A DNA stretch of 64,000 nt from Epinephelus fuscoguttatus (taxonomy: Eukaryota; Chordata; Actinopteri; Perciformes; Serranidae). Position 1 is the first letter of the stretch. The number at the start of each line of letters is the position of its first letter. The stretch lies in contig NC_064767.1 of assembly GCF_011397635.1 (NCBI RefSeq), positions 22,915,046-22,979,045 of the forward strand, in the 5' to 3' direction. The notes beneath the pieces are model-generated. The model had not been told where the DNA came from. It saw nothing but the letters and a program-made list of their open reading frames with translations, and did no database searches. Both the position numbers and the translations under genes were made by a program. Of this stretch, positions 1-10,300 are shown piece after piece.

Positions 1-395
1 TGAACTGTCCCTTTACACAGCTGTTCAGACAAACGGACATTGCCATCACAACCTCCATGCAACCAGCACGGCTAAATATAGAACATAAGGGCATATTTTA
101 ATGATAATGCTTTCTTGAACCTAACAGCAGCTTATTAATATGCCTCAGCAGTGAGGTTTAAATTGTGCAGTTCCTCACAGTGACTTAAATAGAAAAAGTC
201 CTCACACGTAGCATCTTTCCTGAGCTTTACTCCCCCTCAGCCCTCGGATCTATTTCTCACCTTTCCCTCACTCTCTGCTCCTCTCAGAACATCAGTATCA
301 CATGAACAGAAACTTTGACCCATAAGAGTGATTGCTTGGCAACTGATTACTGTATTTTTCTGTCTCTGTCTGTGCTTCCTTTTTCTTTGTGTCAG

Positions 396-475
396 ATGCA
401 AGTTTCAAGGGGGCTGGGATGGACTGTTTGATCCTGGGGGCTGGTGACACTGAAGCCCTGGTGAGATGTCCCTGA
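396..475 (+). promoter_or_regulatory. Two upstream ORFs before the NPY receptor start
   Basis: Position 395 is a good splice acceptor (pyrimidine tract then AG), so the coding exon probably begins at 396. The first triplet there is ATG; this uORF of 11 codons ends at 431. A second ATG at 419 opens an 18-codon uORF that stops at 475, overlapping the receptor start (466) out of frame by 10 bases. Such overlap normally lowers translation of the main frame. If transcription starts downstream of 396, one or both would be absent. Confidence 0.45.
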
Positions 476-1818
476 GTGGCAACGAGAGCCAGCGTTCTCC
501 GTCAGCGACAGCTCTGCCTTTGCCCTTCAACAGCTCCACCTCTCCACATTCCCTGCCATGGGAGGAGGGAAGAATTACTCATGATTCTGCGCAGGAGTGG
601 CTGGGGAATACGACCCAGCTCCTCTCAGACCTTGCTGTTCTTGGGCACGATGAGCAGTGCCCTATGTCTTCCCTCCTCACAGCGTGTCTGGTCGTGTGGT
701 ACAGCATGACAATGGTGCTGGGGCTGATGGGGAACATCGGCCTCATCTGCATCATTGCCCGACGCAGAGAAAAAGTCAATGTCACCGGCATTTTCATCTG
801 CAACCTGTCATTCTCTGACATCCTGGTCTGTGTCTTCTGCCTCCCCTTCACTGTCATATACACACTAATGGACCACTGGGTTTTTGGGTCACTGTTATGC
901 CGGCTGGTGCCGTTCATCCAGTGCATGTCTGTGACTGTGTCTGTGTTGTCTCTGGTGTTCATTGCTCTGGAAAGACATCAGCTCATCATTAACCCCTCTG
1001 GGTGGAAACCGAGCATTCCTCAGGCCTACATGGTTGTCGGTCTCATTTGGATTCTGGCCTGCTTCACCTCCTCCCCTTTCTTGGCCTTCCAGCTGCTCAC
1101 AAGTGAGCCCTATGCCAATGTGATTCTGCCCGAGTCCCAGCTCCATCATCAAGCTTCTCCTCAGACTTATCTCAATGCATCTCCACCTCAACCTGTTTCC
1201 TACACATACAAAAACTCATCCTCACTTCCAAATTCATACCGCACCCTTTTTTCTTATGTCCCCACCTCTCCACATATGGAGGCCTGTCTCGAGCACTGGC
1301 CCTCCCAGCAGCACAGGCTGGCTTACACCACATGGCTCCTGCTGTTCCAGTACTGTGGTCCACTGTTGTTGGTCCTGCTCTGTTATGTCAGGGTTTTTGT
1401 GCGCCTTCGCCACCGCAAAGACATGCTGGACCGTGCCAGGACCCCGGAGAGCCAGTGCATGAGCCACAGCCGTCGAATCAACATCATGCTGGTCGCACTC
1501 ATAACAGCCTTTGCTCTTTGCTGGCTGCCGCTCACCATCTTCAATGTGGTGTCAGACTGGAACCAGGAGGCTCTGCCTATCTGCCACCACAACCTGCTGT
1601 TCTCCCTCTGCCACCTGCTGGCCATGTCCTCCACCTGCATCAACCCCATCATCTACGGCTTCCTCAACTCCAACTTTCGGCAGGAAGTGAGAGAGGTGCT
1701 CCTGCACTGCCGCTGTAGCCCGCTAGAGGAGGAGTGTGAGCGTTTCCCCATGTCCACTGTGCACATGGAAGTGTCCCGGACCTCTGTGCCTCTCAACTGC
1801 AGGAGCAACTCTGTTTGA
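466..1818 (+). CDS. npy8r: Neuropeptide Y family receptor, Y4/Y8 branch (probably Y8)
   Basis: A 450-residue class A GPCR in one uninterrupted exon. It should sit in the plasma membrane, bind NPY/PYY-type amidated peptides and signal through Gi; that role is known for the family, not shown here. Seven hydrophobic segments are visible. Motifs are the DRY variant ERH (169-171), CWLPL (352-356) and NPIIY (393-397). Cys145 and Cys274 would form the conserved disulfide, and Cys415/417 may be palmitoylated. N-glycosylation sequons lie at N6, N22 and N48 in the N-terminal tail. The C-terminal tail (STVHMEVS, then RSNSV) resembles mammalian Y4, but linkage to mcph1 favours the fish Y8 subtype, which mammals lost; a or b copy cannot be decided. 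Length is 450 against about 375-385 for relatives, owing to a longer N-terminus and about 48 extra residues in extracellular loop 2. The start is the first ATG opening the frame; two upstream ATGs precede it. Confidence 0.88.
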   Translation: MSLSGNESQRSPSATALPLPFNSSTSPHSLPWEEGRITHDSAQEWLGNTTQLLSDLAVLGHDEQCPMSSLLTACLVVWYSMTMVLGLMGNIGLICIIARRREKVNVTGIFICNLSFSDILVCVFCLPFTVIYTLMDHWVFGSLLCRLVPFIQCMSVTVSVLSLVFIALERHQLIINPSGWKPSIPQAYMVVGLIWILACFTSSPFLAFQLLTSEPYANVILPESQLHHQASPQTYLNASPPQPVSYTYKNSSSLPNSYRTLFSYVPTSPHMEACLEHWPSQQHRLAYTTWLLLFQYCGPLLLVLLCYVRVFVRLRHRKDMLDRARTPESQCMSHSRRINIMLVALITAFALCWLPLTIFNVVSDWNQEALPICHHNLLFSLCHLLAMSSTCINPIIYGFLNSNFRQEVREVLLHCRCSPLEEECERFPMSTVHMEVSRTSVPLNCRSNSV

Positions 1819-3540
1819 CTCTCTGTTGATATTAGAAAGGATACTGCTTAAGTAGAATAAAGTCCCATAAACTGTACAGTTGTAAGACTAACTTCTGTTG
1901 TGCGATAGTTTTGACTGTGGTATTAAGTGCAACATTTTTGTGTATGGTTTGAAGTGAAGTGTACAATGTTGGTATATCTTATTCTGCAGTGAGGAGTGTG
2001 GTAATGTAAAAAAAAATCTGTTTCAAAGAATGTGTCATTTCAAGCTTGTCTGTGGCTGTATCCCTATTAGATGCTTAATTGTGTACATTATGTACTACAT
2101 ACTATACTGTTTTTTTTGCAGTAAGTATACAAGAAAATCAGTATATTTTACCATTGTATACTAATAGGAAGTGATCAAATGTATGCCCAGTTGGACCTCA
2201 CTTAAACTGTGACTTTAGAAAGCTGCCGCCCCACCATGATCATCCAAACACCACATGAGGAAACATCTTTTTGAATAAAGGTGTTCATTCTTCCAGTTGA
2301 GTTTCAGAGACTTAAGCTGTTCTCAAGGCCTGTGTTGGACCAACAAAATATTAAGAGACTTTCCTGTGTGCTGGTTTTTGAAGTGCTGCTGTTGTATTTC
2401 TTACATTTTATTACTTCTTTTGTATTTATGGCATTTGTGCTGATGTGAAATTGGTGTGTGAGCTTCTACAGTGAAGAAAAACACGAGGTGTAACATTTGT
2501 GATTAATGTGACTCATTGAGGTAAAATGTAAGTTTAGAACTTTGTTAATTTATAAAGTTGCTTTAGATGAGTTTAATAAATACAGAAACAACATCAAATG
2601 GCTTTTGATAGGTATTTAATTGTGTCACAAGTTGACGTGGGAAAGGATGGTTATGGAGATGCATGTAGTTCTTAGATATCTTTCACTTCAGACCTGTACA
2701 CATATAAATTACATACTATTGTCTATCTGTTTAATCTGTGTACAGCTTGTGCATGTACATGTAAGACTGTAGGATAGTGTAGTCATGTATATGTGCCTGG
2801 AATAATAATCAAATCAGTGGGACTATCATATGCTGTAAATTCTATTAGCAAAAAGAAAAAAAAAAGAGATGATGACTAGGATCAAACGCCCAGGGTGCTG
2901 AATGGGCTCGGTCCAGCACTGTGTAAATAGTAAAAACATACACTTCTGAAATATTTTGTGGTGAAGGATGACCTGAGAACTCCAGGCTGTGTTTGATGAG
3001 TAACATCAACTTAATACCATGTAGTTTTAAAACATGAATTGCATCTGGACACCTACGAATTTGAAAAGGTCATCATAAAATGTCTGCCTAGTACCATCCT
3101 CAACAAGTTCAGCCTCATTCCAGGACAGTCTTTGTCTGCTTGAGCTTACTCCGTGTCAGTGAGGGAAGCAGTCGAGATACTCCTACCCCAGCTCTGTAAT
3201 TTTCATGTGAAATGTCAGCTGAAAAACATTTCCATGGATTTGACTGAGGTTTTTGTGACAGGAGGTTGGTGAACATGAAAAATAGACTACAGGCTGAGCC
3301 TTTGATTGATCTCTTAGTCACTCTAAACACACTGAAGGAACTGAGTGAGTTTGGTCAGAATTTAAAACTATACCAAAAATGGAAATCTTTTCCACCACTT
3401 TTTTCTTTCTACCGTAAATCAAGTCAATTTTAAATAATTATATGGTTGTCTGTCAAGGGAGACAGAAAAAAATAGCAATGGCACTTCTTAAAGCTTCATT
3501 TCCTCTCCTTTAAGGTTCAAAGTAGTAAGGGCCCTTCCAT
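1819..3540. other. Intergenic region after the NPY receptor
   Basis: No coding exon recognised. It holds the receptor 3' UTR and AT-rich unique-looking DNA. A stretch near 2040-2170 with repeated tactacatactata-like words resembles a decayed transposon end, but I cannot name it. Short ORFs on both strands have no family features. Confidence 0.5.
1856..2279 (+). terminator. Poly(A) signals of the NPY receptor gene
   Basis: AATAAA occurs at 1856-1861, 38 bases after the stop, and again at 2274-2279. Either could end the transcript; the second gives a more usual 3' UTR length and is followed by a T-rich stretch. Confidence 0.4.
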
Positions 3541-3570
3541 GTTCCCTTCGCCATCACTTCTGGGTTGGAA

Positions 3571-3700
3571 TGACGTTTGTTACCTAGCAACCAATCATGG
3601 CCCTTGTCCCAGAATGCATTGCATCACAAACTGCACGCGCGAATCATGCACACACTGTATTCTTGGAAACTACGCAATTTAAACCTCACTGCCGCTTAAA
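3571..3700 (+). promoter_or_regulatory. Probable mcph1 promoter and non-coding first exon
   Basis: A compact cluster of recognisable motifs sits about 3.6 kb before the first coding exon of mcph1. There is a CRE-like TGACGT at 3571, an X-box-like RFX palindrome GTTACCTAGCAACC at 3579-3592, an abutting CCAAT at 3591-3595 and a ZNF143/Staf-like TCCCAGAATGCATTGC at 3607-3622. CpGs follow at 3635-3642. A consensus donor (TTAAA then GTAAGT) at 3701 would end a short non-coding exon and splice to the acceptor at 7326. No TATA box. Motifs are seen; promoter function is inferred. Confidence 0.5.
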
Positions 3701-4439
3701 GTAAGTGCGTGGCAATTATTAAAAACACTGTCTGATAACTGTATTCATGTTTATGTAAGTTACTGTTATTACTCGGACATGTGTGTCATACGTGTGCCAG
3801 CATATTACGGAAGTTGTACCCCAAGTTAGCCCAACCAGAGAAATGCTAAAGTAACTAAGTTAGTTGTTAGCTCGCTAACTTAGCAACAAAACGTAGCGTA
3901 AACTAACGGAAACAGTATCATAGCATCCACTTTAGCGTTGTTAGCTAGCTAATAGGTATTTTTATGTTAGGTAAGATATGTGTGTTAGTCAAAAAGTTGT
4001 GCTTTAAATGCTTTAGGTCATACATTACGTCATATATTAGTAAAGAAATTGACCTGTACGTTTGATAAAACCCCTCGGTTTACCAGTAACGTAGCTAACG
4101 TCCGGTTGTTCAGTTAGCTAATGTTAACACTACTATAACGTTACGCGTTTCGGTCATTGGATTTACAACAGACCCCAATACAGAGATAATGTGTTTTCGA
4201 GTTCGGCAGAAATGTTGCGTAACCCCCCACAGGAAAAACTAACTTCTTTACTGGCAGGAGTTCACAAAGACTAGAATTTCTAGCAACGTTATTACAAGTT
4301 GAATCATGAGGAAGGAGCATAGCATTTCCCACTTTCCCCCCAAGTTCAATATTTCTGATTCTGACAGATCGGTAGGTTCTTTATATGGTTTTGAAACAAT
4401 TACTGTTACATGTTACTTAGTTAAGTTAGTCAGTTAGTC

Positions 4440-4810
4440 AGTAGCAGTTTATTTTGAACATGCAAATAGCAATAAACAAAAGAGGCACACAGACAGACAT
4501 AAAGAAACAGAACAGGTTACTAAAGGAAGCATGAAAACTAAAAAACAACTTACAGTGATCTGATTTACATGTCCAAAAAGGAGTGGGACAAGGTACAAAG
4601 TTATTTATTCCTATCCCCTTTGTCATATATTGATGATAGTCAATTATGTAGCTCCCCATCAGTATAAAGCCGTACAATAATGTGTTCTCCAAGACCTACT
4701 CTAACATATTAAATTAAATACCAATAATATCTGTCTTCCAGCACAATATAAATAATTACAAAAATACTCAGAAAATAGAAATTCATATATCTTCACCTTA
4801 TTCAAAAAAT
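4440..4810. repeat. Interspersed repeat, family shared with 48470-48900
   Basis: Runs from 'cagtttattttgaacatgca' to AT-rich DNA. It contains ATTTACATGTCCAAA followed by aGGAGTGGGA, a near match to 48565-48590. An A-rich purine-biased half (kept as aaca/aaaca words) and a shared core suggest a decayed non-LTR retrotransposon tail. Class uncertain. Confidence 0.4.
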
Positions 4811-5321
4811 AATCTCATCTTTATATCCTTATCAAATCATGACAGATATGTTTGCTCTGTCAAACTATATACATATTCACATGTATATACACATAGTTTC
4901 AACATACATACACAGAAGTGATGGTAATAGATAAATGAATAAATAAAAGGTAAACACCAATTAGTTGTCAGCTATTAAATTAATCACCAACTAATTCGAT
5001 AATCGATTAATTGGTTTGAGTAATTTTTTATGGGAAAAAAAATTCTCCCACATACTGCTTTTGCTCTGCATCACAATATTATTGGTTATTCTAACATTTT
5101 GAACCTTCATCAAGAGTATGTTAGAAAGAAGAAAAATAAAAATGTTAATTCTCTGACTCCACCTTCTTTAATGTAAATATTTTGGGTTTTCTTTACTTGC
5201 AGTAAACTGAATATCTTTGGGTTGTGGACAACATTTTTGGATGTCATCATGGGCTGTTGGAATCATATTCATTTTCTGACATTTTATAGACCAAACAACT
5301 AATCAGTTAATCGAGAAAATA

Positions 5322-6980
5322 CAGTGCCCTCCAAAAGTATTGGAACAGTGAGTCCAGTTCGTTTACTTTTGTTGTAGACTGAAAACACTTGGGTTTGACA
5401 TCAAAAGATGAATATGAGACAAGAGATCAACATTTCAGCTTTTATTTCCAGGTATTTACATCTGGATCTGATACACAACTTAGAAGATAGCATTATTTGT
5501 AATGGAACACAAAATTTTTAGGTGAGCAAAAGTATTGGAACATATAAACTTAAAATAGATTAAAGTGAATGAGACTTAATATTTAGTTGCAAATCCTTTG
5601 CTTTCAATAACTGCATCAAGCCTGTGACCCACTGACATCACCAAACTTTCGCATTCTTCTTTTGTGATGCTTTTCCAGGCTTTCACCGCAGCCTCTTTCA
5701 GTTGTTGTTTGTTTTGGGGGGTTACTCCCTTCAGTCTCCTCTTCAGCAGGTAAAATGCATGCTCTATTGGGTTTAAGTCTGGAGACTGACTTGGCCAGTC
5801 TAAAACCTTCCACTTCTTGCCCCTGATGAACTCCTTTGTTGTTTTGGCAGTGTGTTTTGGGTCGTTATCTTGCTGCATGATGAAGGATCTCCCAATCAGT
5901 TTGGTTGCATCTTTCTTTAAATTAGCAGACAAAATGTTTCTGTAGACTTCTGAGTTCATTTTGCTGCTGCCATCATGTGTTACATCATCAATGAAGATGA
6001 AAGAGCCTGTCCCAGAAGAAGCCATGCAAGCCCAAGCCATGACATTACCTCCACCATGTTTCACAGATGAGCTTGTGTGTTTGGGATCATGAGCAGATCC
6101 TTTCTTTCTCCAAACTTTCACCTTTCCGTCACTTTGGAAAAAGTTAATCTTTGTCTCATCAGTCCATAAAATTTTTTCCCAGAATTTTTGAGGCTCATCT
6201 CTGTACCTTTTGGCAAATTCCAGCCTGGCCTTCCTATTCTTCTTGCTAATGAGTGGTATGCATCTTCTGGTGTAGCCTCTGTACTTTTGTTCATGAAGTC
6301 TTCTGCGAACAGTAGATAGTGATACCTTCACTCCTGCCCTCTGGAGGTTGTTGCTGGTGTCACTAACAGTTGTTTTAGGGTCTTTCTTTACAGCTCTCAC
6401 AATGTTTCTGTCATCAACTGCTGATGTTTTCCTTGGTCTACCTGTTCGACGTCTTGCTTAGTACACCAATGGTTTCTTTCTTCTTCAGGACATTCCAAAT
6501 GGTTGTACTGGCTATGGCCAATGTTTGTGCAATGGCTCTGATTGATTGTCCATCTTCTCTCAGATTAACAATTGCTTTTTTTTCACCCATAGACAGCTCT
6601 CTGGTTTTCATGTTGGTTCCACCTCTAAATGCAGTCTGCACAGGCAAAATCTATCGTACCCAATCTGAAACTGAGCTCAGACATTCAGTGCTATTTATTG
6701 TTTGAATAATCAATGTAATTGGGAGACACCTGGGCAACAAAACACACCTGTCAGTCACATGTTCCAATACTTTTGCTCTCATGAAAAATGGGTGGGTTCA
6801 AACAAAAGGTGCTATCTTCTAAGTTGTGTATCAGATCCAGATGTAAATACCTGGAAATAAAAGCTGAAATGTTGATCTCTTGTCCCATATTCATCTTTTG
6901 ATGTCAAACCCAAATATTTTCAGTCTACAACAAAAATAAAGGAATTGGCCTCACTTTTCCAATACTTTTGGAGGGCACTG
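5322..6980 (-). mobile_element. Tc1-like DNA transposon, near full length
   Basis: 1659 bp flanked by TA dinucleotides (5320-5321 and 6981-6982). Terminal inverted repeats begin CAGTGCCCTCCAAAAGTATT and continue imperfectly for roughly 200 bp. The subterminal AAAAGTATTGGAACA is repeated inside each arm, an IR/DR arrangement like that of other fish Tc1-like elements. The transposase gene lies on the minus strand. The arms are well conserved but not identical; their exact divergence was not computed. Confidence 0.9.
5576..6611 (-). pseudogene. Tc1-like transposase, one frameshift
   Basis: About 345 codons, the usual Tc1 length. The first helix-turn-helix (ATG at 6611, down to about 6450) and the rest (about 6447 to 5576) are in different frames. 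The upstream frame stops at 6438-6440. The basic GRPRK hook (6428-6442) between the two DNA-binding subdomains is read in the downstream frame. Catalytic DDE residues are present: LWTDETK, QQDNDPKHT and DLNPIEH. No other stop is seen, so the copy is dead by essentially one indel. Confidence 0.88.
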
Positions 6981-7345
6981 TAATCAGCAATGAAAACATT
7001 AGTTTGTTGCAGCCCTATTCACAAGTGTGACCAGTTGCTTGTTTTTTCGGCATCCCGTATCTTCAGATAGATTTTGGCTATTGTCATTACTTTTTCCATT
7101 CGTAAGACGAATTATTCAGTATTAGTAGAATGACTATAATGGAAATAATTCCCTTCCTGTTCTTGACACTGATTGACTGAGTGTTTTTTTGCATGGTTAA
7201 ACCGATTGGTTTAATGAGCATGATGGACTAAGGGGGTCACAGCAAGTAAAATTTATGTGCATTGTGAAAGCTGATTTACCAGCTCAAATAATGTCTTCAT
7301 TGATTTTTTTGTTGTTGTTTTTCTAGGTGAAGCTAAAGACCAGTA

Positions 7346-10300
7346 ATGACCACAGGCAACAACACTTCAGTCCTCAAAGGTATTGCACATCATCGTAGTT
7401 TTACTGCAGTTATCCTAAGCTGAACTTTATGGCTCATGGTATATGTTTATGACTCTGTTCAATGTGTCTGCAGATGTTATTGCCTATGTTGATGTGTGGT
7501 CATCAGACAAAACAGCAAACTATTCAAAACCATTTATTCAGCAGCTGCAGGAAATGGGAGCTCAGGTGAGAACGCACGGCACACATTTGCACTATACTTT
7601 ATACCATTTACTTTATTTACAGACAGTAGATATATGTAATTTGCCTTTTCTTTCACAGGTATCAAAAACATTCAATAAACAAGTCACACATGTGGTCTTT
7701 AACAATGGTCACCCCGCTACATGGCGAAAAGCCAAGAAAAGTGCTGTGAAGCTTGTGTCTGTTCTCTGGGTAGGCAGGTAAGAATAACACTGAGAGTTGT
7801 GTCCTTTTTAAACTTCAGCTATTTCATGATTTTTTTGAAAAATTGCACTGTCATGAAGTGTTACAAGATGTTGTCAGTCATTATTTGAATCTGTTCATGT
7901 GGCTTATTTTTGGTGAAATGACAATGTCCAGATGTCATGATGATGGTGTGCGTGTGGATGAGGAGTTGTTTCCAGCCTTAAATGATGAAAGCAATCCAGT
8001 GTTGAAGAACAAGAAAGTGAGTAGTGTGTGTTGGACCTTTGTTTGTCCAGCCATACATTGATCTGATTTGGGGTCACTGACTGACGTCTATTCTTATGAC
8101 ATGATGCAAGAGTCAATGCTTCCCTCAATTCTGTTCTACTTGTTTTTACACTTCACTGTCATACTGACCCATAGAGAGCTAGAAAAGTGCACTCATTTGA
8201 ATGCAGAGCTCTGCCAGGTGTGTCTGGGGAGTCGGGGAGTCAGGGAGTGCAGGGCAGGCTGCGTGTACGCATGACAACAGTGGAATAAATACAAACTAAA
8301 CTTGTCTTACCTTGGCCTCCAAATCTTGACAGGAGCAACTCCTAGACACAAGCAGTGTAGAATTTCACTTTCAATATGAAAATATCAACAAAAATCTATG
8401 TGACATCCATGTATGCTGTCCCTGGCGAAAGAAGGTTCCAATCTGAAGTTGCTCTTGATCACTTGTAGTCCTTACCAGCCAGTTAAGAGGAATGAGAACT
8501 CAGCAGTCATAGCAGTCATAGCAGTATACAACAGAGTAGTTATAAAAAAGGTTTTTCAGAAATTGCACATAACAATAACCATGAAAGGTCCTTGAACATA
8601 CAGTCATAAATGTGCACAAGAAATATTTGGCTCTTGGGTCCAGTAACGTGCAAGAAGATCAGCTTCTTAAATGGGAATATTATATAAATGATTGACAGAT
8701 GAATTGACAATGAAAATAATCATTAGTTGCATCCCTGGTATGTACAAACAGCTTGTAATTGTAAGCTGTTATTTTGGCTCCTCTCTACTAATCATATCAT
8801 AGCGACTCTATGATTAATTCAGTGAAGTTGTCCTTGTTCTATGTTGCATAAACTGAGTGAGAAAGCCTGAAGTTGAAATTATTCAGCCTGCATTTATTTA
8901 CTTTCTATTCAAACCATTTTTGTGTTTGATTCACATAGCATCGCTGCATGCAGCCAAAAGATTCTCCAGAGAGGACACCTGAAAACGACAGACGCATGAG
9001 GAAGAAATTAGACAAGATGATGAAAGACCTCGCTCCAGTACAACCTCTTGGTAAGACATTATTACACCATTAGAAACATTTCAATACAGTTGTGAAATGA
9101 CAAGCTTCATCCTTTGATTTGTTTTACCCACAGTTACAGATGTATCGCCCATCATTATTGATGAAGAGAATGGAATAGTTTATAGCCCTGCATTGAAAAG
9201 ATCAGATTATATGGCACAGCGTTTGAGAGACATGAAGGAGAAACGGGAAAACCTCTCACCTACAGGTATGTGCCGCAGTTTTACAGGCTGATGAACTGAC
9301 GAGGACTTTAAAATATTTAAACACTTAGAAATTCACATTTTCATCACTGTCTTCCAGCTTCACAAATGATTGAATCCCGCTCACCCACTGGACTGAAGCC
9401 CTCTCTTGGGAGCACACCAACCATCCTCAAATTAATATGTAAGAAAATTTATTGTTATCTTCTTGTTACTGATCAATTAAAAATGTTAGTGTATTTTTTC
9501 TCAACCTCCCAGGATCAGTTTCTAAATTTCCTTTTGAAGGGAAGTGTTGGAGAGTTCCTGATACCATATTTAATTTGTATTGCAATAGTTATATGATATA
9601 AACATGTCTTGTATGTGTTTAAAGTGGTTACATACATTTCTGAGTAATTAAAATATACATTACATGCATTTTTCTAGGGTTAGCTGGCACATTAAGAAAC
9701 AAAGCCAGATGAACCCACGTGTTAAAATCCAAGATAGCACTTGTTCTTGTACTTTGGCAAATGCTTCTCAAAGTTGAATCTTTGATCCTGTGTCATTTAT
9801 AATCATTCTATGTATTTGTTTTTGCTCAAGCTCATAAAATAAGGAAGTGACACTTTAAGACATGGTATGACAGCACCAAGTGTCCTTGTGTGTGATCTCT
9901 TTAGCTTGCTATGTGAGCAGCTCCTCACCAGCCTCTTGTTACCTTTGACTCTCTGCAGTTCGTGACATAAAGAACAATGTGAAGTGGGAGCAGCTGCCTG
10001 TGTTTTTATATAGTGGAGGTCATTTAGAGCTGCTCCACATACACTAGCAAACAAAAACAATGAACAGAAAGTGGCTAAATGATGTGCAAAACTCTTAATA
10101 TTTATTTTTTTCTTACATAGATGACCAGTCAGATGATGATTCCAGTGCGTCTGCGGCTGAACCTGCTTACTCACCTGACAAGGAAGAAGGAAGAACACAA
10201 GTTGATGTGACTGACCATGACCATCTTGAACAGCGCCACAGGAAGAGCTCCACAAAGCCATGGCTCTCACCCTGCCGTGATGTGCCAAGGCGGATTTCAA

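Larger units (their letters stand above)
4970..7018. repeat. Old fish repeat interrupted by a Tc1-like element
   Basis: The left part has the words AATCGATTAATTGGTTTGAG (about 4999-5018) and ends 'actaatcagttaatcgagaaaata' at 5321. The right part resumes after 6982 with 'atcagcaatgaaaacattag' and ends 'gttgcagcccta'. Fragments of the same 3' end occur at 8695-8733 (attagttgcatccct) and 58040-58090. The TA at the break is the target site of the Tc1-like element. Confidence 0.55.
3701..7326. other. Probable first intron of mcph1, repeat-rich
   Basis: After the non-coding exon, 3840-4140 is dense in gttagc/gctaac words, a composition common near fish gene starts. A LINE-tail-like repeat follows (4430-4810). 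An older interspersed repeat (4970-5320 with 6983-7018) is split by the Tc1-like element. No coding exon recognised. Confidence 0.5.

Noticed and set aside
1099..1165. Cryptic intron in the NPY receptor (donor-like AAGTGAGC near 1105, acceptor-like CTCCTCAG at 1165)
   Set aside because: Removing it would delete the conserved EPYANV segment and leave most of the insert, so it is not a sensible intron.
9803..10300. 165-codon minus-strand ORF
   Set aside because: It overlaps an intron and the start of the large mcph1 exon in antisense and shows no family feature.
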